Below, piece by piece: positions 1-50,600 of a stretch of DNA of 64,000 nucleotides. The position numbers were made by a program, and so were the translations under genes. Each line of letters starts with the position of its first letter. The first letter of the stretch is position 1. The stretch is taken from the NCBI RefSeq assembly GCF_000321225.1, contig NW_004450276.1:2621760-2685759 (forward strand). The letters are read 5' to 3'. Origin of the DNA: Odobenus rosmarus divergens (Eukaryota > Chordata > Mammalia > Carnivora > Odobenidae). The notes beneath the pieces were generated by a model. The model was not told where the DNA came from. It ran no database searches and worked only from the letters and a program-made list of their open reading frames with translations.

Positions 1-356
1 AGAACATGGTATGAAAAGAGCAGAAATTCCCCCTGAATGATATTCTCAGTGTGTGAGTATGAGGTTTCCTTGGTCCTGCAGGAATGAGAATTGGAGCGAC
101 TTGCATCTGAGGGTTGATAGGTCATGAGGAGCATATGTAAACTTCAGTGCTCACTGTGATACGGGCTGTAAGTAAAGGAGGTGATGACGGCCAATTGAAA
201 GAGCTTAGACTAGACTCCAGTAACAAAAATGTATTAAAAAAATAAATCCACACTCTAAAACTCTGTTTGGTAAAGAGGTAGAGAGGTACGTTTTTAGCCT
301 CGACTCAAATACGTTTTTTTATATATGTAAGAAAAAAAAGCCCAGAGAATTTATTA

Positions 357-546
357 TTTTTTTTTAAGATTTTATTTATTTATTAGAGAGAGAGCACGAG
401 CAGGGGGCAGGGAGCAAGGGCAGAGACAGAGGGAGAAGCAGACTCCCCACTGAACATGGAGCCCAAAGTGGGACTCGATCCCAGGACCCTGGGATCATGA
501 CCTGAGTCGAAGGCAGCTGCTTAACCGACTGAGCCAGCCGGGCACC
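357..546 (-). mobile_element. CAN-SINE, antisense
   Basis: Reads as a T-tract, AAGATTTTATTTATTTATTAG, a purine-rich body and the complement of the tRNA-like head (GACTGAGCCAGCCGGGCACC) in that order. Somewhat diverged. Confidence 0.9.
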
Positions 547-547
547 A

Positions 548-1382
548 GAGCCTACCACTTCATTAACTTTTAGAAAGAGATATGGATACTGGCTGGGAAG
601 GAAAGATAGAAAAAGTTGTCAGAATTAATGACATGCCTGGAATCTGGCTTTACAACAGGAAGTTAGGTTAGTCCAGGGTCCCCTCCTGATGGCTGCTATT
701 CGAAGAGAGATCTCTTTTCTACCATGGAAGGAAAAGAAAAAGAGAGTGGATAGTCTTCTTTGAAATGTTCAACAACAGACTGGAAAGATACCATTCAGTT
801 GAGAGAAGTAAAACCAAATCATAAAGATTTAGGATAAATATTCTATCTGCAAGAGAGAAACTGTCAGCATCTACATGAGTGGAGAAATCCTCTGTGAATA
901 CCATACCATAATCAGAAACCTGTTTGCACAGAGGGACATTTTGCTCTGACACAAGATATTTCAGATAGATTTTGGTTTTTCTCTCCCACTCTTAATATGT
1001 TTTAAGTAATCTGATTATAGAAGAGGCCTCTGTAGCACTCCCTAGTACCTAATGGTCTCTTGATAGGAAGGGCTGTTAATCTTTGAACCAGGGGAGGTGA
1101 TCCTACAGAAGCCGCGTTGGAATTCAGGCTAGTCTCAAAGCATAACGGTAAAGAGACAGGAGGGTCCAGCCTGCCGGTGGATTGTTGAGCTTGTTGACAG
1201 TACTTCACTCGTACATGCTCAACCACGAAACTCTTAGATAGAGTTTCTCCAGTTGTGATGTGGGGCATAGTTTACTGTAATTGCCATAACATGCCTCTCC
1301 ACCGAAAAAGTTAACGTAGAAGAAAATCTGAAGGCATGAACTTCTGTGCACTGATGTCAAACCAATGTGATTTTGTCTTTAG
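548..1382. other. CACNB2 intron, unique sequence
   Basis: I see no exon, RNA gene or recognisable repeat here other than the splice acceptor tract ending at 1382. The short open frames are not coding-like. The first 356 bases of the window are the same. Confidence 0.6.
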
Positions 1383-41713
<40,331 letters not shown>

Positions 41714-41865
41714 CTTTTGCCCGTTTGTGTTTGTTTTATTTTTTTTAAGTCTTGTATACCACCCCCCTCAGACTCAATCTTTGGGGTCACTGCAGTCATA
41801 TGTGATCTGTCCTGTATACTTTGTATTGCTGTTGCTTGAAGAGCAATAGCATGATAGAGAGTATT

Positions 41866-41871
41866 AATAAA
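41866..41871 (+). promoter_or_regulatory. AATAAA, possible proximal poly(A) signal of CACNB2
   Basis: The hexamer sits 153 nt after the stop codon and is followed by a T-rich stretch (41878-41890). Use of this site would give a short 3' UTR; no transcript evidence is available here. Confidence 0.35.
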
Positions 41872-42319
41872 TATACTTTTTTTTTCTTTTGTAAGTGCTA
41901 CATAAATTTGCCTGGTATGGCTGCAGACCTCCGGTTGTATACTGGACTTTTCAAAAACTGGGATCGCTGCCACTTGAACAAAACCTGTTGCCATCCAGGT
42001 GGCATTAGTTAAATTTTAAGAAACATAGTTGATGTTTTCAAAAATGTAGTTAATGTATCCAGCAAGCCAGAACTGGCCCAGGTAAAAAGTGGAATTTCTT
42101 GATTCTCCAGATTTTTAATATGTAGGTACCTGATTTGCATATTCATTTAACCATGGACCACTGTCTCTTGCTTGTACCTCGGGCTGACTAAATTTGGGGA
42201 CAGATTCAGTCTTGCCTTACACAAAGGGGATCATAAAGTTAGAATCTATTTTCTATGTACTAGTACTGTGTACTGTATAGTTTGTAAATGTTATTTCTGC
42301 AAACACCTTCTTATGATAA

Positions 42320-42354
42320 TTATATATATAATATATATATACATATATATATAT
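42320..42354. repeat. TA-rich microsatellite in CACNB2 3' UTR
   Basis: An alternating TA tract of about 35 nt with two interruptions. It is self-complementary and likely length-polymorphic. Confidence 0.8.
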
Positions 42355-43059
42355 CAGTTTGATCACACTATTTTAGAGTCTTAATGCCAAGTCAACAGAT
42401 TTGCTTTATGAATTACAGGGACTAGAAATGCCCACCTTCAGGAAATTTGTAATATCGTCTAGACACCTATCCCCATTCTAGTAGAAAGTCTGTACATACT
42501 GTAAATACGTGTGATTGCCTGACTTGAAAAGGTTTGATTTCTGAATGTTTTACCATCCTTGTAAGTTTATAATTTTGACCATAAATTATGGTATAAATAT
42601 AACCAAACTCCAAAGGTTGTTCTAATCCATGCAGTTCACACTGATTGTGACACACACATTCTTAGTAGCTAGTGTCTTATGTCACTGCACTGGAGTTTAC
42701 GAGCCGGACCTCTGTATGCAAGTGTGTCTGTGTGTACGAGTGTGTAAGAGTGACTGAGATGGAGCTGAGCGCTCAAGACTCGAGACCGATATACTTAGAA
42801 TTCTACCCACCTGGCTTTGTATCTAATTGTGCTACATGTTGCTTTGAGAATCCATTGAGCAGTCAGGGAATGTGAGGAAGCTTGCTGCCAAAGGTGACTA
42901 GGAAGGCATTCATCTGCTGGCTCCTTGTTTTTGCTCCTAGAGAGGAGAAATACAGGCAACTTTTAACTGTGAGTGTTTCACTGGAAATGTACAATCTTCG
43001 TGTGTTTATTTGTTTTAGTAAGAAATGTTTACACAGCTTGTAGAATTATTTCGTGGGAA

Positions 43060-43065
43060 AATAAA
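43060..43065 (+). promoter_or_regulatory. AATAAA, probable main poly(A) signal of CACNB2
   Basis: The hexamer is followed within 30 nt by a T/C-rich stretch, and the sequence beyond it becomes pyrimidine-rich and non-coding. It is the best-placed signal in the 3' UTR region. Confidence 0.5.
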
Positions 43066-43428
43066 TTTTTCTAACTTCTCCCACCTCCTCCTTTTCTAAC
43101 CTTGCCTATGGTTCCTGTTTATCTCCCTTCAGTTTCCCCCTTCATTCCATTCCCTGCCGCCAACTCCCAACAGTTTTGCTGTCCATCAAAACCTAGAAGT
43201 GCTTCTTATAACCAAAGTTTCTGCTCTTCAGAAGTAATCAGGGCAAAATGAGGTGACTTGAAGTGAACAAAATGTTAAGAATCTCTTCCTCCATTAGACA
43301 TCTACTCTGACGGGGAACCCAGAAGATAGTATTCTCCATGCCTCAATTAAAGCGCCGTAAGCAGCTCACAGTGTGGTTGTCATGCTAAAGGCTAAAACCG
43401 CCTTCTCCTTGTCGCTGTGTGTTCATTT

Positions 43429-43448
43429 TGTCCAGTCATGACTGGACA
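43429..43448. repeat. Perfect 20-bp palindrome
   Basis: Reads TGTCCAGTCATGACTGGACA, identical on both strands. It lies 364 nt past the likely CACNB2 poly(A) signal, in sequence with no recognised repeat. Confidence 0.95.
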
Positions 43449-46428
43449 GGTAAGACAGTATTAGGTGTGCAAGTACCCAGCACCTGAAGTTTGTCCCTGG
43501 AAAATGCCGAGCTATAATTGCCTAACTTCGGATCTGTACATTATGAAATTATTATTTTGTTAAATAAGTTAATCTATTTTTGTTTTGCTTCTTTGATTAT
43601 TCCAGGTTCTTGCCAAAAATTCTGGGACCTAAGTAAAACTGTTTCACATTTAACTCCTTATTTCCCTTCCCCCGTAAGAAAACTCAGTTTTAAAAATGAG
43701 TCACATTTGAAGGGTCTTACCAGCTAATAGAAGGAACATTTTCCTCAGAATTAATCTTTTTGTTAATTAGCTCTGTACTGTTGACAAATTTATTTATTGA
43801 ATATAAAAACAGTAGTCATAATATATACATTTTTGATGTAAAATATTCATATCATTGGGAAACCATATTCCAGTTAAAGTTACTTGTATAAAATATTTCT
43901 GAAAACTTGGATCCCAATTAATGACTTTGGGATATTTAGAACTCTTGAAGTATAACTGGTATTTATCTTACATGCTGCTACCACTAATCCCTCTCAAAGA
44001 GTCATGCTAATAGATTCCAGTTTTAGAACTTTTTACCTGGATTCTTAATTTTTCACTTTACTGTGAAACATATTAGTCCAAATCAGAGTATTCCTCAAAA
44101 AACTATATTGCAGGATTTGACACTGAGCATCTATACGTGAAAACTGTATAGCAGGCATATGTGTGAACAGAGTGTACTCAATTTGTAAATGAAGAAATAA
44201 TCCCAAGGGCAATGGGAGATTTTACTGACTTGTGGAATGTAAAATTAGTCTTTTCACTCAGCAAAGGCTTAACCTTAACCTACTCAGTTGTAGAATCATG
44301 ATCTTTGTAGTCGACCTAGAAAATGCTGGAAATGGAACTGTTCTTAATAGTTCTGTGTTTTGTCAAACCCATTTCAGTTTTTCCTATGCTCTTTCTCTAC
44401 AGCTCATTTAAGTTACTGTTACAAAAAGGTGCTGCTAAATGTAGGATGTCTTAGTCATATTGTACTTTGGGACAATGCCACATTTTTAACATGGTCTGCT
44501 ATGCATTCCTGTTAAACATTCACTGTCAGCTACACTGAACTGTTCAACAAATCTGGTTTAAAGTCATTCATATAAAACAAATAAAAGCTGGCTTTCTGCA
44601 CTGTTTATTATTAGTAGTAGTATTAATTGCCATTTTAGGAATGATTCTTAAAGTTAAGAATATGTCAGATTTTCAACACTTCCCACAGTGGAACATCTAT
44701 CTTCAGGGCAATGCTAATCCCTAAGGTTACTTTAGCGATTTCCCATTATGTCTGATAAAATGCTAGTTTACAGAAGGTAAAGATCTTTTAAAAGAGTAGT
44801 CGAGTAAGCTTTCTCCCACCTTAATTCACTACGTGTGGCAATTCTTGATTTTTTTTTTTTATTTTTCCTTCATTCTTAAAATTAAGATCCATCTTGATGA
44901 CAAATTTAAATCCTCACTCTTATCCCCCCGTTTGCTCAATGATACAGTGCTGCTAGTCTTGGATACTCTCATCTTATTAGTAATATATCAAGAGTCACAC
45001 AGAGAAAATAGGTAACTAGATGATTCTAGGCCAGTTATTTAATTCTGGCTATATTATATTTGTACTTCACCTTACTATTTAAGGTAAAATGTGGCACAGG
45101 GTTTTGAAGTAAAATGCACTCACTGTTAAATTGAAATTTTTTTGTTTCACAGAAATATCTATGTTAACCCTGAAATATGTTGAGAGAATATATTCTTTTC
45201 CTCCACATTTCCCAGATTTTTCCCCTTTTTATTCTTTTTCTTAACTTCGTGTCCCTTAAGATTGTGTCTTATTTTCCAATTTGCCCTATTTTTGGAAGGA
45301 ATGAAACCCACTGAAAAGGTCTTTGTCAAAGCCAACAGTTTTGAAATTATTCTTTGTCCTCCTGTTAATATGCAAATTTTTTTTGCTTTGCCTGCATCGC
45401 TTGTATTTTGCTATTTGTCAGTATCCATCAACAGTTTACATGTCTACCGCTCATCTCCCTGTCTACGATTTTCAGCTGAGCATGTAAGGCTTGGCAGAGA
45501 GCATGAGAAGACGTGCATTTTTTAAAACAAAGTTTGGAGAAATGTGCGGAGCCCTAGAAACGGAATTACATAGGTCAACAGTGCTTCTCTTTAGTCCAAG
45601 AACATCTACTGGATAAAAAGGCAGAATGAGGGACATAAAGAAGTCAGTCACATACTTGAATCTTTTGGAGCTTGAACTATCTTATCCCTCATTGAATAAG
45701 CATGTATTGATGATCTGCTCTAAAGCAGTGAGAGAAAAGATAGGGTTCCTGCCTCCGAGACTTTCCGGGGCCTGGGGGAAGGGAGGGGTAAGAAGCATGC
45801 CTATTAAACTAAGAGTGAGTGTGTTCAGTGCCATGAGGGCAGTAGAAGTGGTTCCTAGGGGTGTATGGAAGAACAGAAATGCCTAAGCCAACCTCAGCGA
45901 AGGATGTTCAAGAAAGGCTTCCTCAAAGAAGAGGCCTGCTAAAGATCTTACCTGATCCAAAAGACCTTGCCATCTTGATGGACACAACAGTCAGGAGAAA
46001 TTCCTAACAGAAACCTTGGAGGAAAAAAAAAAAAACTATTAGGCAATTGTTCCCAATTGTCCACCTTATTTATATACCCAAGGCTGAGAAACTCGGGGGT
46101 GATCCAAATGAAAGTTAAAACATTTAAATGTATTTAACACTACATGAGACAGCCTTTAAACTGGGCTGGGTATTGAGTATTTTAACATGTCTTATCTAAA
46201 AAGCGGTAGGATGAAGCAAGCCAAAGGTTTTAATTTTTAATAAAAGCAGTCACATGTTGGCTGCTAACAGTGGGATGTTTGGTCACTTCTGCAGTTAAGG
46301 GGATGTTTGTGTTTTCTGTTGGATTCTAGATTTTGATTATGAAGTGGTCTTTTTTTTGTTGTGATCTACTATATTCACGGTTGCTTTGTCTGATGTTGGT
46401 GTTCAGTGAATTTGTTTATGTTCAAGAG

Positions 46429-46464
46429 AACACCAAAGTTAAAAAAAAAAAACACCAAAGTTAA
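46429..46464. repeat. Duplicated 14-mer around a short A-tract
   Basis: AACACCAAAGTTAA occurs at 46429-46442 and 46451-46464 with only A's between. It resembles a target-site duplication around a poly(A) tract with no body. Confidence 0.85.
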
Positions 46465-46717
46465 GTGCCAAGCCAGTTCCCAGCTACCAGAAGCTGGTTT
46501 TTTCTGCCTCTCCAGTCATATCACATTAACTTGTATAAATAGATGTTCCGATGGATGATGAAAGGTACCCAAATTGTGGAATATTCTCATAATTTTAATG
46601 TACAGAGTGAAGAAAATATTTGTTTTAGGTTTTTAAAAGCATGAAAAAAAAGTAAACATGGTAAAGGCACACTACCATTTAGGAGAGATCTAGACTTCAT
46701 TTGAAAGAGTTGATTTA

Positions 46718-46904
46718 AGGGGCACCTGGATGGCTCAGTTGGTTAAGCATCCAACTCTTGGTTTCAAGCTCAGGGTCGTGAGATGGAGCCCAGTGTCGTG
46801 CTCTGTGCTCAGCACAGTCTGCTTGAGATTCTCTCTCCCTCTCCCTCAGCCCCTCTCACTCACGGTCTCTCTCAAATAAATCAATAAATCAAAAAAAAAA
46901 AAAA
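46718..46904 (+). mobile_element. CAN-SINE, sense, with TSD
   Basis: The head reads GGGGCACCTGGATGGCTCAG and the tail is CAAATAAATCAATAAATC plus A's. The duplication AGTTGATTTA is at 46708-46717 and 46905-46914. Confidence 0.94.
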
Positions 46905-47054
46905 AGTTGATTTATCATATAGTAAACAGAAAAACTGATAAAATGCTCAACTCAGTTATGGGTACATGGAAAACAGAGTTCCCATACCCTGAATTCTTAA
47001 GGAACCACTTTAGGAACTCAAGAACATTTTTTACCAAATTAAATTATTGCTCAT

Positions 47055-47060
47055 TTTATT
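47055..47060 (-). promoter_or_regulatory. AATAAA, candidate NSUN6 poly(A) signal
   Basis: The hexamer lies 368 nt after the stop codon on the minus strand (TTTATT on the plus strand). It is the most plausible signal before the SINE at 46,718-46,904. Confidence 0.4.
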
Positions 47061-47427
47061 CCTTTGTTACAATCACAAATTTTAACATTAAAAATGACTT
47101 ACATTCTTTACACATTAAAACACAAAACCCCAAATGAAAATATGCTCCAGATATCCATAGGCATCTCCTTTTCCTTTTACTGTGCTAAATCCTTAAGAAA
47201 AAAATTATTTAAAAAACACAGAATATAATCTCATACCACCCCCAACTACTTCCTCCATGACTAGTTCATGGTCAAATCTCTTGGTCCCTGGTCCAGCTGC
47301 TGATTGTCTTTTCTGCTTCCTTAGCAACTATGCCATCCATCACCAGGCCCGACAACAGCTGGGTCAAAGAAAAAAAAAAAGAAAACCATACAGCAAACGT
47401 TTGGAATTTTCATTTCTAAGGATCTTT
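47055..47427 (-). other. NSUN6: NSUN6 3' untranslated region (probable)
   Basis: On the minus strand this stretch follows the NSUN6 stop codon and runs to an AATAAA at 47060-47055. Nothing coding is seen in it. The end is inferred from that hexamer; alternative sites nearer to 46,900 cannot be excluded. Confidence 0.4.
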
Positions 47428-47640
47428 CTATGTGCTTTTGCATTTTATGAATTTTGCAATAAAAAACCCTATACAATCCTTATTTGCCAGCCAAATCATG
47501 TCTTCTGTTCTGGCATCTCTGAGAGAATCAATGTCAGTGTCCCGTAAGGGCACGGCAGACGGATCAAATCGCTGCAGCTGTTTCAACTGTTCCAGTGAGA
47601 GGCCAGCTCCCACCATTCCTTCTCCTCCAAGATGTGGTTC
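47428..47640 (-). CDS. NSUN6: NSUN6 last coding exon and stop
   Basis: On the minus strand the acceptor is TTTTCTCCAAACAG/GAACCA. The exon encodes 70 residues: EPHLGGEGMVGAGLSLEQLK, then QLQRFDPSAVPL and on to GFFIAKFIKCKST and a stop. GFFIAKF is the closing strand of the methyltransferase fold. The length equals the human C-terminus exactly. Confidence 0.95.
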   Translation of the reverse strand, partial: EPHLGGEGMVGAGLSLEQLKQLQRFDPSAVPLRDTDIDSLRDARTEDMIWLANKDCIGFFIAKFIKCKST

Positions 47641-50600
47641 CTGTTTGGAGAAAATGAGAAGAGGGAACATCCTATCGTTGGTAAGTGTGCCTGCATACAA
47701 TTTAAGTTAAAAGACAAAACTGAGGTATAAGTACCACCAATTCCAAAAACAGACAAATGGTATCTCTGTGGAACGGACGTGCAGTTTTTCTGGGTAGTAA
47801 TATACGGTCATCTGATCACTGAGTATCTATTATGACCCAAATGCTCATCAAAAACTGCAGCTTTGCCACATTTTTGCTATGTGATCTTAAGTAACTTTAC
47901 CTAACTCTGTTTCCTCATCTATAAAACAGATAAAATACTCAGTTCTAAGACTTTATTTAATGAGGTGGTAGTATGCCTGGCATATAGTGGTCACTCGGTA
48001 AGTGGATCATTTTTATCAATAACAGCAATAAAAGAAAATTCAGCTTTATTATCACACTCCCCAAAGCTGACGGGAGTTCCTCAGGCACCTAAAGGTGACT
48101 TTCTCTGACCCATACCAACTGGATGATAAAAAATTCCTATTGTTGTTTTTGAATGTACTAGAACAAATATTAGAGATAAATTAAGGCTGCGTCAATTAGT
48201 TTAGAACACAGAACACGGAATTGAGTGATATGTGTGAACCACGACTGCACAAGATCCATAATCCTAAATCAAGTCAACACTGCATAATTGTTATGTTTAA
48301 TACTTATGTATTATTAACCTACTGTTTATTAATCCATGGGGGGGAATTTCTCTTTTAGGTATAATTGAGTGTATATCCATATATTGAATGTATATGCATA
48401 CATACACACACACACACATAAAATACAAGTGAATTCTGAAGTCTTCCTTTCCTCTACAATGCAATTACCTTCCTTTCTGAGTCTAGAAACCATCTCTGGA
48501 TTGCTTTTTATTCATACATTCCAATTACCTAACTAGAATTCTGTATAGGAGGGTACTGAAGTTAGATGTTCAATGTATCTAACTGAATGTGAGCATTATT
48601 ACAGATTTACACTTCATCCCAAACATCATGGGTTAAAAATATAGTCATACTTTTGACAAAAACTGAGGTGAAATAAAGTATAAGAAAGCTTTTTATATGT
48701 TAGATATTTTATGTCAGAAGCCATAAGGAAGCAGTATTACTGAACCATTTGTCCCCCCTTGGCTAGCCCTGATGTGACTTGTGAAAAAATGGTGAAGATA
48801 CTCCATACCAGCACAATCTAGGAATAGGAGGGGAAAAGAACCAACAACTTTTTAGAAAAAAAAAAGATAAACAAGAGCCACAAGTGAAAGAAGTATGTAA
48901 CATGAGTACACTTGGGCTCTGTGGCATTTTAACACAACGGCAAGGAACGAAAACAGAGAAAAACTTCGTTAGGATGTGGAAATTCTCTCCGGACAGTCTA
49001 AAACGGATCTCATTAGAGAAGCATTGTTTACTGCAGTATTTGTTTCCGAAGTTTTGCTTGACATAGTTCTTCCTATAACAACCTTGTGTTTATCCCCACA
49101 CTCAGCTTTCTGTAATTTGTCAGATTACACAGAGAAAACTGAAATTATTCTTACCTGGGGCTGAAGCTGAAGGTAAGGAAATGTTCTGAGGGCCCAGGCA
49201 ACCTGTTCTTCGTTTTCTGCCAGCGTGATGGTGCATGTGCTATAAACCAGCACGCCCCCCGGCTTCAGCAGCTCAACTGCCTAAAGAAACATGATCAGAC
49301 TCTCTGTATCACAAGGCAAAAGCAACATTTTACGGGATTTTAGATCGACAGGATACCACCTTTCAAGTGTTTGGGATAAATGTTCCATATGACCAAGATT
49401 TGTTCTCTAATTAGAGTGTTCCAGACTAGGTACATTTCACTATCTTGGAGCTGCTATAATCCATTTAAACCAAGACTCTCCTGAAAATATTTTCAGTTTC
49501 ACTGCTTTAGATACCACTTTTTGTGTCCAAAACTCACACATGCACACTTTTTAAGCCATACTCCTTTCTGAACTCTGTACTCATGTATTTACTTGCCTTC
49601 TCCATATATGTCTGCTATCAAATTCGACAGGTCCCAAAGTGAACACCTATCTTCCCTCTGAGACCTATTAGAGATGTGCTATTTTCAGGCCCCAAACCTG
49701 ATACTATCTTTTATGCCTCCCTTTCTCTCACACTCCCCATCCATTAGCAAATTCCACTGGCTCTTCCTTTAAATTCTATCCAGAATTTGGCTCCTTCCAC
49801 TGCTATCATCCTGGTCCGAGCCCCACTGTCTTTGGCCTGGATTACTGCAGCCTCCCTCTTAGTCCACCGGCTTTCTTGTCTGCCCTCCTATAACCTCTTC
49901 TCCATACAGCTGCCCGAGCAGTGTTTTTAAAAACTTGTCACTTCACGCCAAACCCTTCAAATGCCCTGACTTAAGACTCGGAGTCAAAGCCCAAGTCCTC
50001 ACAGGGGTTTTCCAGGCCCTACCCAGAGCAGGCCTCTGGCTGCCCTTCTGACCTCACCTCACACATCTCGCTCACTCTGCTTTAGCAACACTGGCCTCTG
50101 CTGCCCTGGAGTACACACGGCACACTCCCGCCTCAGAAGCGGCGCACAAGCTTGGAAACTCTAATTCTCTGCACTGCTTCTTCACAATCTTATCTTTGGA
50201 TCTCTGCCACCTTTCCAGCACCTGACCGTCCCAGGTAACACTACAACCATTCAAAGCTAGCACTCCTATCCTCCCTTCTTTAGTTTGCTCCATAGGGTTA
50301 TTGCTCTGTTACTATACATAATAACCTAATTCACCTTATTTTCCTCCCCAATTAGAATAGACACTCCATGAATAAGGCAGGGATTGTTATTTTTTTCACT
50401 ACTACATTGATAACACCCAGAATAGCATATATTACATTATGGTTAGGTGTTCAGTGAAAATCTGTCCAGTAAGTAAATCAGGAAACTGATATTATAAGAA
50501 AATGAGTTTTTCCCAATTAAGAGTTTATCTTAAGATTTTTTTTTTATTTATATATTTGTCAGAGACAGAGAGAGAGAGAGAGAGCGTGCATAAGCAGGGG

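Larger units (their letters stand above)
41714..43085 (+). other. CACNB2: CACNB2 3' untranslated region (probable)
   Basis: This AT-rich stretch after the stop codon holds no coding sequence I can support. It contains an early AATAAA at 41866-41871, a TA-repeat at 42320-42354, and an AATAAA at 43060-43065 in GGGAAAATAAATTTTTC. Taking the last as the main signal gives a 3' UTR of about 1.37 kb. The end point is inferred from the signal only. Confidence 0.6.
43086..46707. other. Intergenic region between CACNB2 and NSUN6 3' ends
   Basis: About 3.6 kb of AT-rich unique sequence with a 20-bp palindrome (43,429) and a duplicated 14-mer (46,429). No gene seen. It could also contain distal 3' UTR of CACNB2 if later poly(A) sites, such as the AATAAA near 44,579, are used. 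Confidence 0.5.

Noticed and set aside
376..558. Repeated small open frames (-) with a shared LPSAQVMIPGSWDRAPH-like peptide at many sites
   Set aside because: The peptide recurs because each frame is the sense-strand translation of a CAN-SINE head; it is not a protein family.
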